Assembly: GCF_022712095.1 (NCBI RefSeq)
Contig: NZ_JALAHD010000175.1
Location: 1-40,211 of the forward strand
DNA: 40,211 nt
Direction of reading: 5' to 3'
From: Chryseobacterium sp.
GTDB taxonomy: Bacteria; Bacteroidota; Bacteroidia; Flavobacteriales; Weeksellaceae
Positions 1 through 8,235 of this stretch are shown here, in pieces. The stretch's first letter is position 1. The number at the start of each line of letters is the position of its first letter. Under the pieces are notes generated by a model. That model worked only from the letters and a program-made list of their open reading frames with translations. It was not told the DNA's origin and did not search any database. The translations under genes were made by a program, and so were the position numbers.

Positions 1-85
1 GATACTAAATTAAATATTTACATAAATATACACTAAAAAATTAAAATACAACAAAAATCATTCAACTTTAGCAGTAAAATAAAAA

Positions 86-111
86 AAATACTCACTAATT
101 TGTGAGTATTT
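86..111. repeat. Perfect 10-bp inverted repeat AAATACTCAC-N6-GTGAGTATTT overlapping the -33 element
   Basis: Direct sequence reading; arms 86-95 and 102-111. Confidence 0.85.
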
Positions 112-129
112 AAAAATTATATATATTTG
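99..129 (+). promoter_or_regulatory. Putative Bacteroidetes-type promoter (TTTG at 99-102, 19 nt spacer, TATATTTG at 122-129)
   Basis: Matches the TTTG-N19-TAnnTTTG consensus about 50 nt upstream of the first gene of the block. Confidence 0.65.
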
Positions 130-175
130 CAAAGTATTTATTAAAACATTTACACCAACACCAAACCATCACATA

Positions 176-895
176 ATGAACAGAAAAAAAATCCTGACTA
201 TAGCAGTCTTTGCTATAATGTCTACATCCTGTTATTCCCAGGTGGGAATTAACACTCGGGATCCCCAACAAGCTTTGCACATCTCCGGCACAGGTACAGG
301 AACTTCACAAGCCACTATGAGAATTGAAGGTTTAAATAGCCAGAACAATCCAGCTCATGAAGATGCCAGTTCCTCAAAAAGAGTCTTTTCAGACTCGAAC
401 GGATCTTTTGTGATTGCCAGAAATGATCAGGTTAACAAGTCCTATTTAATTACTCCACTTCCAAATACCTCAGTATCAGGCGGAACAGAACAACTAGTTA
501 CCACTCAGTCATTTATACTAGAATATCCGTCCATAGTACATATTGAAGCAAGAGTAGGCATGTCCATTACAGACCATATTTCAACAGAAGCAGATCTGAA
601 AGACGGGCAGGCAAGATTATTTGGAAGTTATTACAAATTTTCTTCAGCTCCTTCCAGTGTCCTTTCCAACACTTCATTCGGACAAACTATTATTTCTCAT
701 TCCACCAATACCGAAGAGGCTCAATTGGATGGCGTATTTTATATTGAACCCAGAAAAGACCTTTCCCTTCCAAAGGGTAGTTACACCATCGCGTTATATG
801 GCTATTCTCAGGACAATAAGCTGAATTTTGCCGTCAATAGTCTCAACCAAACCTCACAACAAATGGCTATAAGCATCACCCCCTTAAGCTACTAA
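176..895 (+). CDS. Secreted protein of unknown function, paralogue 1 (VGINTRDPQQALHISG motif)
   Basis: ORF with signal peptide (MNRKKILTIAVFAIMSTSCYSQ) and a QVGINT..PQ.ALH.SG motif shared with the next two ORFs. Confidence 0.85.
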   Translation: MNRKKILTIAVFAIMSTSCYSQVGINTRDPQQALHISGTGTGTSQATMRIEGLNSQNNPAHEDASSSKRVFSDSNGSFVIARNDQVNKSYLITPLPNTSVSGGTEQLVTTQSFILEYPSIVHIEARVGMSITDHISTEADLKDGQARLFGSYYKFSSAPSSVLSNTSFGQTIISHSTNTEEAQLDGVFYIEPRKDLSLPKGSYTIALYGYSQDNKLNFAVNSLNQTSQQMAISITPLSY

Positions 896-914
896 ACCAC
901 CACCAATCATAAAT

Positions 915-1691
915 ATGAAAAATTTACTTCTAAGCACTCTGGTGCTTGGCGCCAATAGCCTGTGCGCGCAAGTGGGAATTTCCACAACTTCCCCTCAGAA
1001 AGCTCTTCATGTTTCGGGAACAACTTCTTCAGCTAACATTAGCGGAACTTCTATAGATGTTGTAAACCCAACCATCAGAATTGATGGATTGAATAATGCC
1101 AATCAGTCCATACAAGACAAATTACGACCTGTGTCGGTAACCGATCAGGGAGATGTGGTTCTTTCCCATCTACCAGCCAAATCATTACTCTTTATTGATC
1201 CTATTAATTCTTCTAATCCCGAACAAGACTATATTCCATCTGCTGTAACAATCAACCAAACCTCCCCGGCAACCAGTACAAACCTCACTATCAGATCTTT
1301 CAACTTTAGCCTTACCTCTCCCAGTATTGTTAAATTTAATACCGTTACAAGTTTTCAGTTTCTGAAAGCCTCTGATGGCACTCCAATCACAGATGGCTCC
1401 AATAGAACATGGGGCACCAGGTTCAGATTTTCCCAGGCACCTTCAGGAATTTCCACTGCACAAAATTCATTTTTCGGGGAATCAATACGGGCTTACAGCA
1501 ATATAGTCGATACCACAGCAGCATCTGGTCTATTTTATACGGTATCCGATGATACTTTATACCTCCCAAAAGGTAATTACACATTAGACATTAACCTTTT
1601 TGCAGGAACAGAATCTACACAAACACCTTTAAGGCTAGTTTATGGAGGCGGCACAGACACCGTCAGTATCATTGCATATCCTGTACAATAA
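915..1691 (+). CDS. Secreted protein of unknown function, paralogue 2
   Basis: ORF with signal peptide; QVGISTTSPQKALHVSG motif; C-terminal YGGGTDTVSIIAYPVQ resembles paralogue 3. Confidence 0.85.
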   Translation: MKNLLLSTLVLGANSLCAQVGISTTSPQKALHVSGTTSSANISGTSIDVVNPTIRIDGLNNANQSIQDKLRPVSVTDQGDVVLSHLPAKSLLFIDPINSSNPEQDYIPSAVTINQTSPATSTNLTIRSFNFSLTSPSIVKFNTVTSFQFLKASDGTPITDGSNRTWGTRFRFSQAPSGISTAQNSFFGESIRAYSNIVDTTAASGLFYTVSDDTLYLPKGNYTLDINLFAGTESTQTPLRLVYGGGTDTVSIIAYPVQ

Positions 1692-1715
1692 ATTTCAACG
1701 TCAAAATTATTCATC

Positions 1716-2510
1716 GTGAAAAACACAATAAAAATAATATACTTTCTAGGTATTCTAATGAGTTCCCCTATTTTCTCACAGCAATATATGGGAATCATGA
1801 CGGAAAACCCGAAAGCCCCACTGCATGTTAGCGGACCTGTCTCTGTCTCCAGCACCCAGATCGGGGATACCAATATCACATTAGTTACTCCCACAATAAG
1901 AATAGACGGTCTCAATATGAGCAACAATCCAACTGTTTTTACCAGCAGTAATACAACCAATCCATTATATGTCAACAGCAATGGAGACCTTTCCGTAAAG
2001 AAGGGAATAGAAATTTTCGGAACTTATACTCTTCCGGGTAGCGATGCTATTACAACCAGCACCACATTAAATGTAACTGCTAATGAAACCTATCAGGTTA
2101 CAGGTGATTTATTGAGTACTACTTTCACCCTCCAGCACAGATCAATGGTTTATATATCCTCCAGCCTTTCCGCAGAAATACAAAGTTCTACAGGAGATGT
2201 TATTACAGATGGAAAAGCCAGATCTATTGCTGCGGTTATATTATTTACTGCAGCTCCTGCCTCCAGTAATATTGTAGTTAATTCCAGCTATATGAGTGAC
2301 GGTATTACTTATTCAAACAGAAGGTCTGCTTCTTTGAACCGTTCTTTCACACTATGCCCGACTTCGGAAGTACTTCTTCCTCCCGGAACTTATACAGTTG
2401 CATTAAGAGGAGCAGGGATAGCAGGAAACAATTCCCCAGCCGAAAACTTCCGTGTAATATGGGGTGGAGGAAGTAATGATAAATTGAACATACTAGCAAA
2501 ACCATTATAA
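1716..2510 (+). CDS. Secreted protein of unknown function, paralogue 3 (GTG start)
   Basis: ORF with signal peptide; MGIMTENPKAPLHVSG and WGGGSNDKLNILAKPL motifs parallel paralogue 2; starts with GTG 25 nt after the previous stop. Confidence 0.8.
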   Translation: MKNTIKIIYFLGILMSSPIFSQQYMGIMTENPKAPLHVSGPVSVSSTQIGDTNITLVTPTIRIDGLNMSNNPTVFTSSNTTNPLYVNSNGDLSVKKGIEIFGTYTLPGSDAITTSTTLNVTANETYQVTGDLLSTTFTLQHRSMVYISSSLSAEIQSSTGDVITDGKARSIAAVILFTAAPASSNIVVNSSYMSDGITYSNRRSASLNRSFTLCPTSEVLLPPGTYTVALRGAGIAGNNSPAENFRVIWGGGSNDKLNILAKPL

Positions 2511-2537
2511 TTTTTTTTAACACAATACACTTATATT

Positions 2538-2711
2538 ATGAAAAATCTGAATGAAAAATTAGCCCAATTCTCAATCGAGAAACTTGAAGAACGTAAAGAG
2601 TTTACTTTCTATTGCAATCCTAAGCCAGGATGTCACCCTAAACCAACTCCGCCAGATGGTAATAACAATCAGGGAACTGACCCAGGAAATGGTGGCGGTG
2701 TAATAAATTAA
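2538..2711 (+). CDS. Small peptide, 57 aa, putative RiPP/natural-product precursor A: MKNLNEKLAQFSIEKLEERKEFTFYCNPKPGCHPKPTPPDGNNNQGTDPGNGGGVIN
   Basis: Translated by hand; absent from the ORF track (<60 aa); near-identical tandem copy downstream differing only synonymously over the first 40 codons. Confidence 0.75.
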   Translation: MKNLNEKLAQFSIEKLEERKEFTFYCNPKPGCHPKPTPPDGNNNQGTDPGNGGGVIN

Positions 2712-2753
2712 TTCATCCCTTTAAATCTTTTTTAACTTAATACAATTAACAAT

Positions 2754-2933
2754 ATGAAAAATTTAAACGAAAAATTAGCCCAATTCTCAATCGAGAAACT
2801 TGAAGAACGTAAAGAGTTTACTTTTTATTGCAACCCTAAGCCAGGATGTCACCCTAAACCAACTCCGCCAGATTGCAATACCAATCCAGGGACTGATCCA
2901 GGAACCGGAGGTGGAGGATTAAGAAACCTCTAA
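2754..2933 (+). CDS. Small peptide, 59 aa, putative RiPP/natural-product precursor B: MKNLNEKLAQFSIEKLEERKEFTFYCNPKPGCHPKPTPPDCNTNPGTDPGTGGGGLRNL
   Basis: Translated by hand; tandem paralogue of 2538-2711 with identical residues 1-40 and a diverged C-terminus. Confidence 0.75.
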   Translation: MKNLNEKLAQFSIEKLEERKEFTFYCNPKPGCHPKPTPPDCNTNPGTDPGTGGGGLRNL

Positions 2934-2942
2934 TATTATCTA

Positions 2943-2975
2943 AAAAGTACCCGGGTAATGATCTCGGGTACTTTT
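2943..2975 (+). terminator. Hairpin AAAAGTACCCG-N11-CGGGTACTTTT, intrinsic terminator or attenuator between peptide genes and enzyme genes
   Basis: 11-bp perfect arms 2943-2953 and 2965-2975, the right arm ending in TTTT. Confidence 0.75.
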
Positions 2976-3000
2976 CATCTTGAAGAATTATCTATTAGCT

Positions 3001-3810
3001 ATGAATAAACCATCACAATATTTTTTCAGGAATCAAACTGATTTTTTAAAGGAAAATTTCGTTATTGACAATGAAACATTACTTAAAGAATTCAATTCTT
3101 CCGTAGAGCATTTTTGTTTTTTCACTTTGGAAATGGATAAAATCATTGACAATGATTATAATTATCCACAAATGTATGAGAATAATACAAACACTCCCTA
3201 TTTAGCAATAAAAAGTCACATGAAGTCCGTAAAAGGACTTTCAAAGATCTTTCCGGACGATCATTTATTCTGGAAAATTCTTGATGACCACCAGCTTCAG
3301 TATTATTCAGGTCTTTTGAAAGAAAAGTTTGACTCCAGACAGCAAACATTATTCACACTTCAAAATTTTGAAGAATACGCGGTCAACAAGCACTGTCTTG
3401 CTTATATTCCAATATTAGGTATGGACTTTCTCTTTACCTCTAAAGAATCTGCAGACAATCTAGTGGACATTCACACCTCACTGTTTAAAGCAATCCAGAT
3501 GAATGATGATATTGAAGACTTCCAAACTGATCTGGTCAATAAACAATGGACCTATGCTCATTCACAAGTACATGATTTTATTATTAAAAATAATTTATCC
3601 AACACCAGCAATCTGGATCGGTTTGAAGAAAGGGTTTTGTATGTTTCCGGAATTGCTTCAGAACTAGCACATTACAGCAGAGAAAACTTTATGATTGCCA
3701 GAAATAAAGCTCAGAAATGTAATTTTCAAAAAATAGCATCTTGGCTGGATGAAGTATTATCTCAAATGGATGAAAATATAAAACTGATAGAAAATCTCGT
3801 TACCTCTTAA
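3001..3810 (+). CDS. Putative class I isoprenoid-synthase-like, all-alpha protein; the TTG at 2980 in the ORF track is probably not the start
   Basis: Helix-rich protein with acidic motif QMNDDIEDFQTD resembling prenyl/terpene synthase Asp-rich motifs; ATG at 3001 lies clear of the hairpin. Confidence 0.5.
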   Translation: MNKPSQYFFRNQTDFLKENFVIDNETLLKEFNSSVEHFCFFTLEMDKIIDNDYNYPQMYENNTNTPYLAIKSHMKSVKGLSKIFPDDHLFWKILDDHQLQYYSGLLKEKFDSRQQTLFTLQNFEEYAVNKHCLAYIPILGMDFLFTSKESADNLVDIHTSLFKAIQMNDDIEDFQTDLVNKQWTYAHSQVHDFIIKNNLSNTSNLDRFEERVLYVSGIASELAHYSRENFMIARNKAQKCNFQKIASWLDEVLSQMDENIKLIENLVTS

Positions 3811-3813
3811 ACT

Positions 3814-4971
3814 ATGTCTTTAATCCGAACCGATTATATCATTTCTCCTTATTCTGCGGAACAATCAATATTAGAAATTTCCGGAGATTATTTTACCATC
3901 AATACAGATGCTAAAAAACTGATTGAAATCTTATCTGTGTCAAAAAATTACCAGGAGGCTACTCATATTTTTAACTCTGACTTTCAAAATATAAACCTTA
4001 ATGAAAATGAATTTATTCGTTTCATAGAAAATATTTTTGCCGAAATTCCTATTTTCAATAGCTCTTCATTGGAGGTCAAGAAAACGAAAAGTTTTATTAA
4101 ATTTCAGAGAACACTGTTAAGCCCTTCTATAGCCAGCCAATTGGCAAATTGTATACTATTCCTTTTTAATAAGAAAGTATTCTGGATTATTTTTCCAGTT
4201 TTATTTATATCAGGAATCTTCACTATCATTGCTACTCCTGTCCCTTATAAAAACATTTCTCCACTATGGATTTTTGTTTTTTATACCCTAAGTATTTTTT
4301 TTCATGAGCTGGGACATATTGCAGCCTGTAAAAAATATACCCGACAAAATGGTGAAATCGGCTTTGGAATTTATTTTTTATTTCCTGTTCTGTATTCCAA
4401 TATTTCCGCCATATGGCACGGCAGCAAGGAAGAAAGGATCATTACCAATCTGGCAGGAATTTATATGCAATTATGGTGTATGCTGTGTTTCTATGTCGCT
4501 TATTGGTTCACCCAAAATGAAACTGCACTTTTTCTTACTTATTTTACTGCTGTTTACTGTATTATACAGATTTTTCCTTTTATCAGATCCGATGGATACT
4601 GGTTATTATCAGATATCTCCTCTACTTCCAATTTATTAGGAAAATCCGGAAAAGAAGTAAAGCTGTTTATCAAACATCCTCTGCAATGGCTGCGGGAAAA
4701 AAGAGAGAAAAAAATCTTCCTTTTGATATACGGACTTTTCAACACTTTGATACTCACCTATTTTATTGTCTATCAGGTACTGTTCCATTGGAAAGATATT
4801 CTTTATTTTCCAATAACCGTATTGGATATCCTTAAACTGATTTTCACCTTACAGTTCAGTCATATCTCATTACCAGATCATTTTATCGTGACATCAGTTT
4901 TTTATCTGCTTTTATTCACTCAAATCAAAAATCTTTTCAGTAGGTTTTCACAAAAAAAAGAGACTGCTTAA
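3814..4971 (+). CDS. M50/site-2-protease-like membrane peptidase with possible PqqD/RRE-like N-terminus
   Basis: HELGH motif in a TM context (FFHELGHIAACKKYT), downstream SDGYWLLSD, multiple TM helices; N-terminal ~90 aa soluble domain; starts 4 nt after previous stop. Confidence 0.7.
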   Translation: MSLIRTDYIISPYSAEQSILEISGDYFTINTDAKKLIEILSVSKNYQEATHIFNSDFQNINLNENEFIRFIENIFAEIPIFNSSSLEVKKTKSFIKFQRTLLSPSIASQLANCILFLFNKKVFWIIFPVLFISGIFTIIATPVPYKNISPLWIFVFYTLSIFFHELGHIAACKKYTRQNGEIGFGIYFLFPVLYSNISAIWHGSKEERIITNLAGIYMQLWCMLCFYVAYWFTQNETALFLTYFTAVYCIIQIFPFIRSDGYWLLSDISSTSNLLGKSGKEVKLFIKHPLQWLREKREKKIFLLIYGLFNTLILTYFIVYQVLFHWKDILYFPITVLDILKLIFTLQFSHISLPDHFIVTSVFYLLLFTQIKNLFSRFSQKKETA

Positions 4972-4981
4972 AGCAGTCTCT
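4959..4981. terminator. Bidirectional terminator AGAGACTGCT-TAA-AGCAGTCTCT between convergent genes
   Basis: 10-bp perfect arms; the loop TAA is the stop codon of the M50-like gene. Confidence 0.8.
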
Positions 4982-4987
4982 GGTTAT

Positions 4988-7825
4988 TTATTTGATGATC
5001 ATTTTCTGAATGGCAATTCCATTATCCGATTTTAAGTGAACCCAATAGGTTCCCGATGGATAATTTATTCTCTTTTCGTAAGCTCCTTCTTTATCCTTCA
5101 ATGTAAAGGAATCAATTTGTCTTCCTCCCATATTGTATATAGTGATTTTTCCATTGTTCACTTTATGATAAATGAATTTTGCCGTTCCATTTTTCACCGG
5201 ATTTTCTGCAATCTGAAGTGAAAATTTATTTTCTGTATTTTCGTCTACTACAGATAAACTTCCTGTATAATTTCCAAAAATCTTAAATTCTCCGGGAGCC
5301 AAAGTAATAGGTGCCGTAGCAGATGTAATATTGGAAATTGTATTGTCCATTAGGTTTTTCCATTGCCCCGTATAAGGAAAGTAAGGAATTACATTTTGAG
5401 TAGAGGTATCATAATTGGCAATCACGACAATATTCTTCACTCCGTTTGTAATCGAATCATCATAAACATAGATTCTGGTAATCAAACCGTTCGGGTCATT
5501 AGTAAGATTATTAGATTCTACGGTATATGTCTTAGACCGGAATACAGGATATGTATTTCTGATATTAATGATCTGCGCCCAGGTGTCATATATTGATTTT
5601 CTATTGATATCCGTATCATATCCTAAAGTAAATGCTACCGGCTTTTCATCTGTTCTGCATCCACTGTTAACAGAACCGTCTGCACATCGATTAATACTGA
5701 ATTCATATCCCAGTTCTCCGAACTGCCATATCATTTTAGGTCCCGGTATTGTAAAGAAAGTTGCACCGAAGGTTTTCATTCTATCCAAAGCTGTATTAAG
5801 GTTTTTCACATCATAAGTCCCATTCACAGCTCCATAAGCAAGATTTTTAAACATAAGCCTTTCTTCATCATGACTTTCTCCATAACCTACCGCATGCATA
5901 TTGGTAAAACCATGAAGTTCATGATCCATTCTGTCATAACTGCTATTTTCTTTATACCCCATAGTATTTTGATTATAGGGGTCGGTCTGCTTATTCCACA
6001 ACATTACACCTTTTCCTTCTGCTATTTTATAATTAGCCCACTGCTGCTCTTCAGCATCAGTTCCTAAATGTTCAAAAATCATATAGGAAGTGGGATCAAT
6101 TGTCCATTGCTTATCTGCATAATATTTGAGGATATCTACTCTATCCTGTTGATAAGTATTAGTACAGGTTTCATCTGTTTCCGTACAGTTCTGGGTAAAT
6201 CCTTTAGTCAAATCCCATCGAAAACCATCTATCTTATATTCTGTCAGCCAGTGTTCCAATGTCCTTTCTACATAATATTGGGTAGCTGTACTGGTATGGT
6301 TAAAATCATTAAATACATTATATGAATGTTTGGGAACCTGATTGAAGTAAGGATTATTTGGGGCCACATCTCCATATCCGTCATAGTCCGGATCAATATT
6401 CCAAAGCCTGGCTAAAGGGGATCTTCCAGTTGCATGATTAAATGCAATATCCAAAATAACTGCAATTCCATTCTGATGACAAACATCTACAAATTCTTTA
6501 AATTTTTCAGGAGTTCCGTACGCTTTGTCTATAGCATAATGAAATGAGGTATTGTAACCCCACGATAAATTTCCTTCAAACTCCATGATAGGAAGGAGCT
6601 CAACCGCATTGATATTTAAGTTTTTTAAATATAAAATTTTATCAATCAGGGATTGCCAGTTTTTCTCCTGTGTAAAGTCCCTTAATAATAATTCATAAAC
6701 TACCAGGTTTTCTTTATCTGGTCTTTGAAAATTGGCAACCTGCCAGCTATAAGGAGATTGTCCTGTCCGGAACATTGAAACTTCAAAATCCTGACCGGCA
6801 GGAAAGGCCGGTAAATTCGGATAAGTAGAAGCTGAGATCCATTGGTCATCATAAGAAGATAAAATCTGAGGTGAAAAAGGGTCCGCTACTTTTCTCAGAT
6901 CATTAGTCCTATACTGAAATGTATACAATTGTGCCGGTGTTAATCCACTTAGTTCAATCCAATATAAATCGGGATTTGCTGTATCCCTTTTCATTAAATA
7001 TGAGTCATCAACAGTCCAGTTGTTAAAACTACCAATCACATGAATAAAGTCCTTAAAAGGAGCATATAAAGCTAATCCTACTTTTGTATTATCAGTCGGA
7101 TGATAATTAATTCCCTGTCTTATCCAGCCGGGAACAGATTCGGAAATAACAGTTCTTGGAATCTGTAAGATGAATGTTGAATTTTTTGAATTTGAATTGG
7201 TATCTGTAGCAATTAATTCCATATTAGCGTCTGCACTGACTGTATAAGAATACGCATAAGATGTTGATGGCACTAAAGTAGAGTTAACAACTGTTCCATT
7301 AGCTTTCAACTGAAAAGTGGCATTAACATTCGTAGCTGCTGTAATAGATATTGTATTTCCTTGAGATACTGATGTTAAACTATTCGCTAAAGGACTGGTC
7401 AGTGTTACACTCAATATGCCGACATTGACAAATACATCAGAAGTCTGATGACTTCCGTTTTTATCTTTCAGTAAAAAGCCAAATCTTCCCATTCCGGTTC
7501 TGTTAAAAAATACAGAGGGCGTAAAGGTAATGGAATAAGAATCCGTTCCTGAGTTATACGTAAGTTTATTCTGATCATTGGAATCATTCCAGCTTCCATT
7601 GGAGGGGCAATCCATACTATTCCCATAATTGGAGTCAAGTGACCATGACCATACATAAACAGCATTATTAGTAATTCCCCATGCATTTTCATCTATCTGA
7701 TCACCGGGAATAGTTAAGGTAATCTGATCTGTTTCATTGAATGGATTGGGATTAATGGTGTAGTTGATCTGTCCAAATAAAAGGGTCGCCAGAAAAACTA
7801 AAATTCCAGAGTAAATTTTTTCCAT
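4988..7825 (-). CDS. Secreted alpha-amylase family (GH13) protein with T9SS type A sorting domain
   Basis: Signal peptide; CBM48-like region (FIHVIGSFNNWTVDDSY); GH13 motifs DGFRWDL, YMIFEHLG, GESHDEERL; C-terminal YPSGTYWVHLKSDNGIAIQKMIIK. Confidence 0.92.
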   Translation of the reverse strand: MEKIYSGILVFLATLLFGQINYTINPNPFNETDQITLTIPGDQIDENAWGITNNAVYVWSWSLDSNYGNSMDCPSNGSWNDSNDQNKLTYNSGTDSYSITFTPSVFFNRTGMGRFGFLLKDKNGSHQTSDVFVNVGILSVTLTSPLANSLTSVSQGNTISITAATNVNATFQLKANGTVVNSTLVPSTSYAYSYTVSADANMELIATDTNSNSKNSTFILQIPRTVISESVPGWIRQGINYHPTDNTKVGLALYAPFKDFIHVIGSFNNWTVDDSYLMKRDTANPDLYWIELSGLTPAQLYTFQYRTNDLRKVADPFSPQILSSYDDQWISASTYPNLPAFPAGQDFEVSMFRTGQSPYSWQVANFQRPDKENLVVYELLLRDFTQEKNWQSLIDKILYLKNLNINAVELLPIMEFEGNLSWGYNTSFHYAIDKAYGTPEKFKEFVDVCHQNGIAVILDIAFNHATGRSPLARLWNIDPDYDGYGDVAPNNPYFNQVPKHSYNVFNDFNHTSTATQYYVERTLEHWLTEYKIDGFRWDLTKGFTQNCTETDETCTNTYQQDRVDILKYYADKQWTIDPTSYMIFEHLGTDAEEQQWANYKIAEGKGVMLWNKQTDPYNQNTMGYKENSSYDRMDHELHGFTNMHAVGYGESHDEERLMFKNLAYGAVNGTYDVKNLNTALDRMKTFGATFFTIPGPKMIWQFGELGYEFSINRCADGSVNSGCRTDEKPVAFTLGYDTDINRKSIYDTWAQIINIRNTYPVFRSKTYTVESNNLTNDPNGLITRIYVYDDSITNGVKNIVVIANYDTSTQNVIPYFPYTGQWKNLMDNTISNITSATAPITLAPGEFKIFGNYTGSLSVVDENTENKFSLQIAENPVKNGTAKFIYHKVNNGKITIYNMGGRQIDSFTLKDKEGAYEKRINYPSGTYWVHLKSDNGIAIQKMIIK

Positions 7826-7888
7826 ATCAGGTATAAGTTTATTAATATTTTAGCTAAAATAATTTATTTTTCAAGATTTATCACATAT

Positions 7889-8128
7889 ATGAACTATAAT
7901 TTAGTTATTTATGTAAAATATCATCATAAAATAAGAGCAGTATTCAAAGCTCATTTCTACTCTACCATTACAGATCATATATCAGAACTCAGGATGCTCA
8001 GGACTAAAAAACTGATCATCAATAAGGATATCATGATTAAAGAAATAGCTATAGAATGCGGATATGAATATGTTCAAAATTTCACAAGGCATTTAAGAAA
8101 AAGTCCGGAGTATCACCGGAAGCCCTGA
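7889..8128 (+). pseudogene. Remnant of an AraC-family regulator (C-terminal HTH only)
   Basis: ISELRMLRTKKLIINKDIMIKEIAIECGYEYVQNFTRHLRKSPEYHR matches AraC-type HTH; no N-terminal domain upstream. Confidence 0.55.
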
Positions 8129-8144
8129 GGAACGAATAAAAAAA

Positions 8145-8166
8145 AGCTACCTTAAAAAAGGTAGCT
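8145..8166. terminator. Terminator hairpin AGCTACCTT-AAAA-AAGGTAGCT
   Basis: 9-bp perfect arms, A-rich upstream. Confidence 0.7.
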
Positions 8167-8235
8167 ATATATGTTGTTTTGCTTGAATATTACTTTTTCA
8201 GAATTCAGGAGAAAAAGTAATGACATCCAAATTAA

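Noticed and set aside
621-824. Alternative-frame 67-aa ORF inside the first secreted gene
   Set aside because: Overlaps a well-supported CDS on the same strand; no signal or domain
1640-1981. Antisense ORF of 113 aa
   Set aside because: Lies opposite secreted paralogues 2 and 3, which have signal peptides and shared motifs; no recognisable domain
2538-2880. Direct repeat of about 120 bp at 2538 and 2754 as a possible CRISPR or mobile repeat
   Set aside because: Only two copies, each an open reading frame with synonymous changes; better explained as gene duplication
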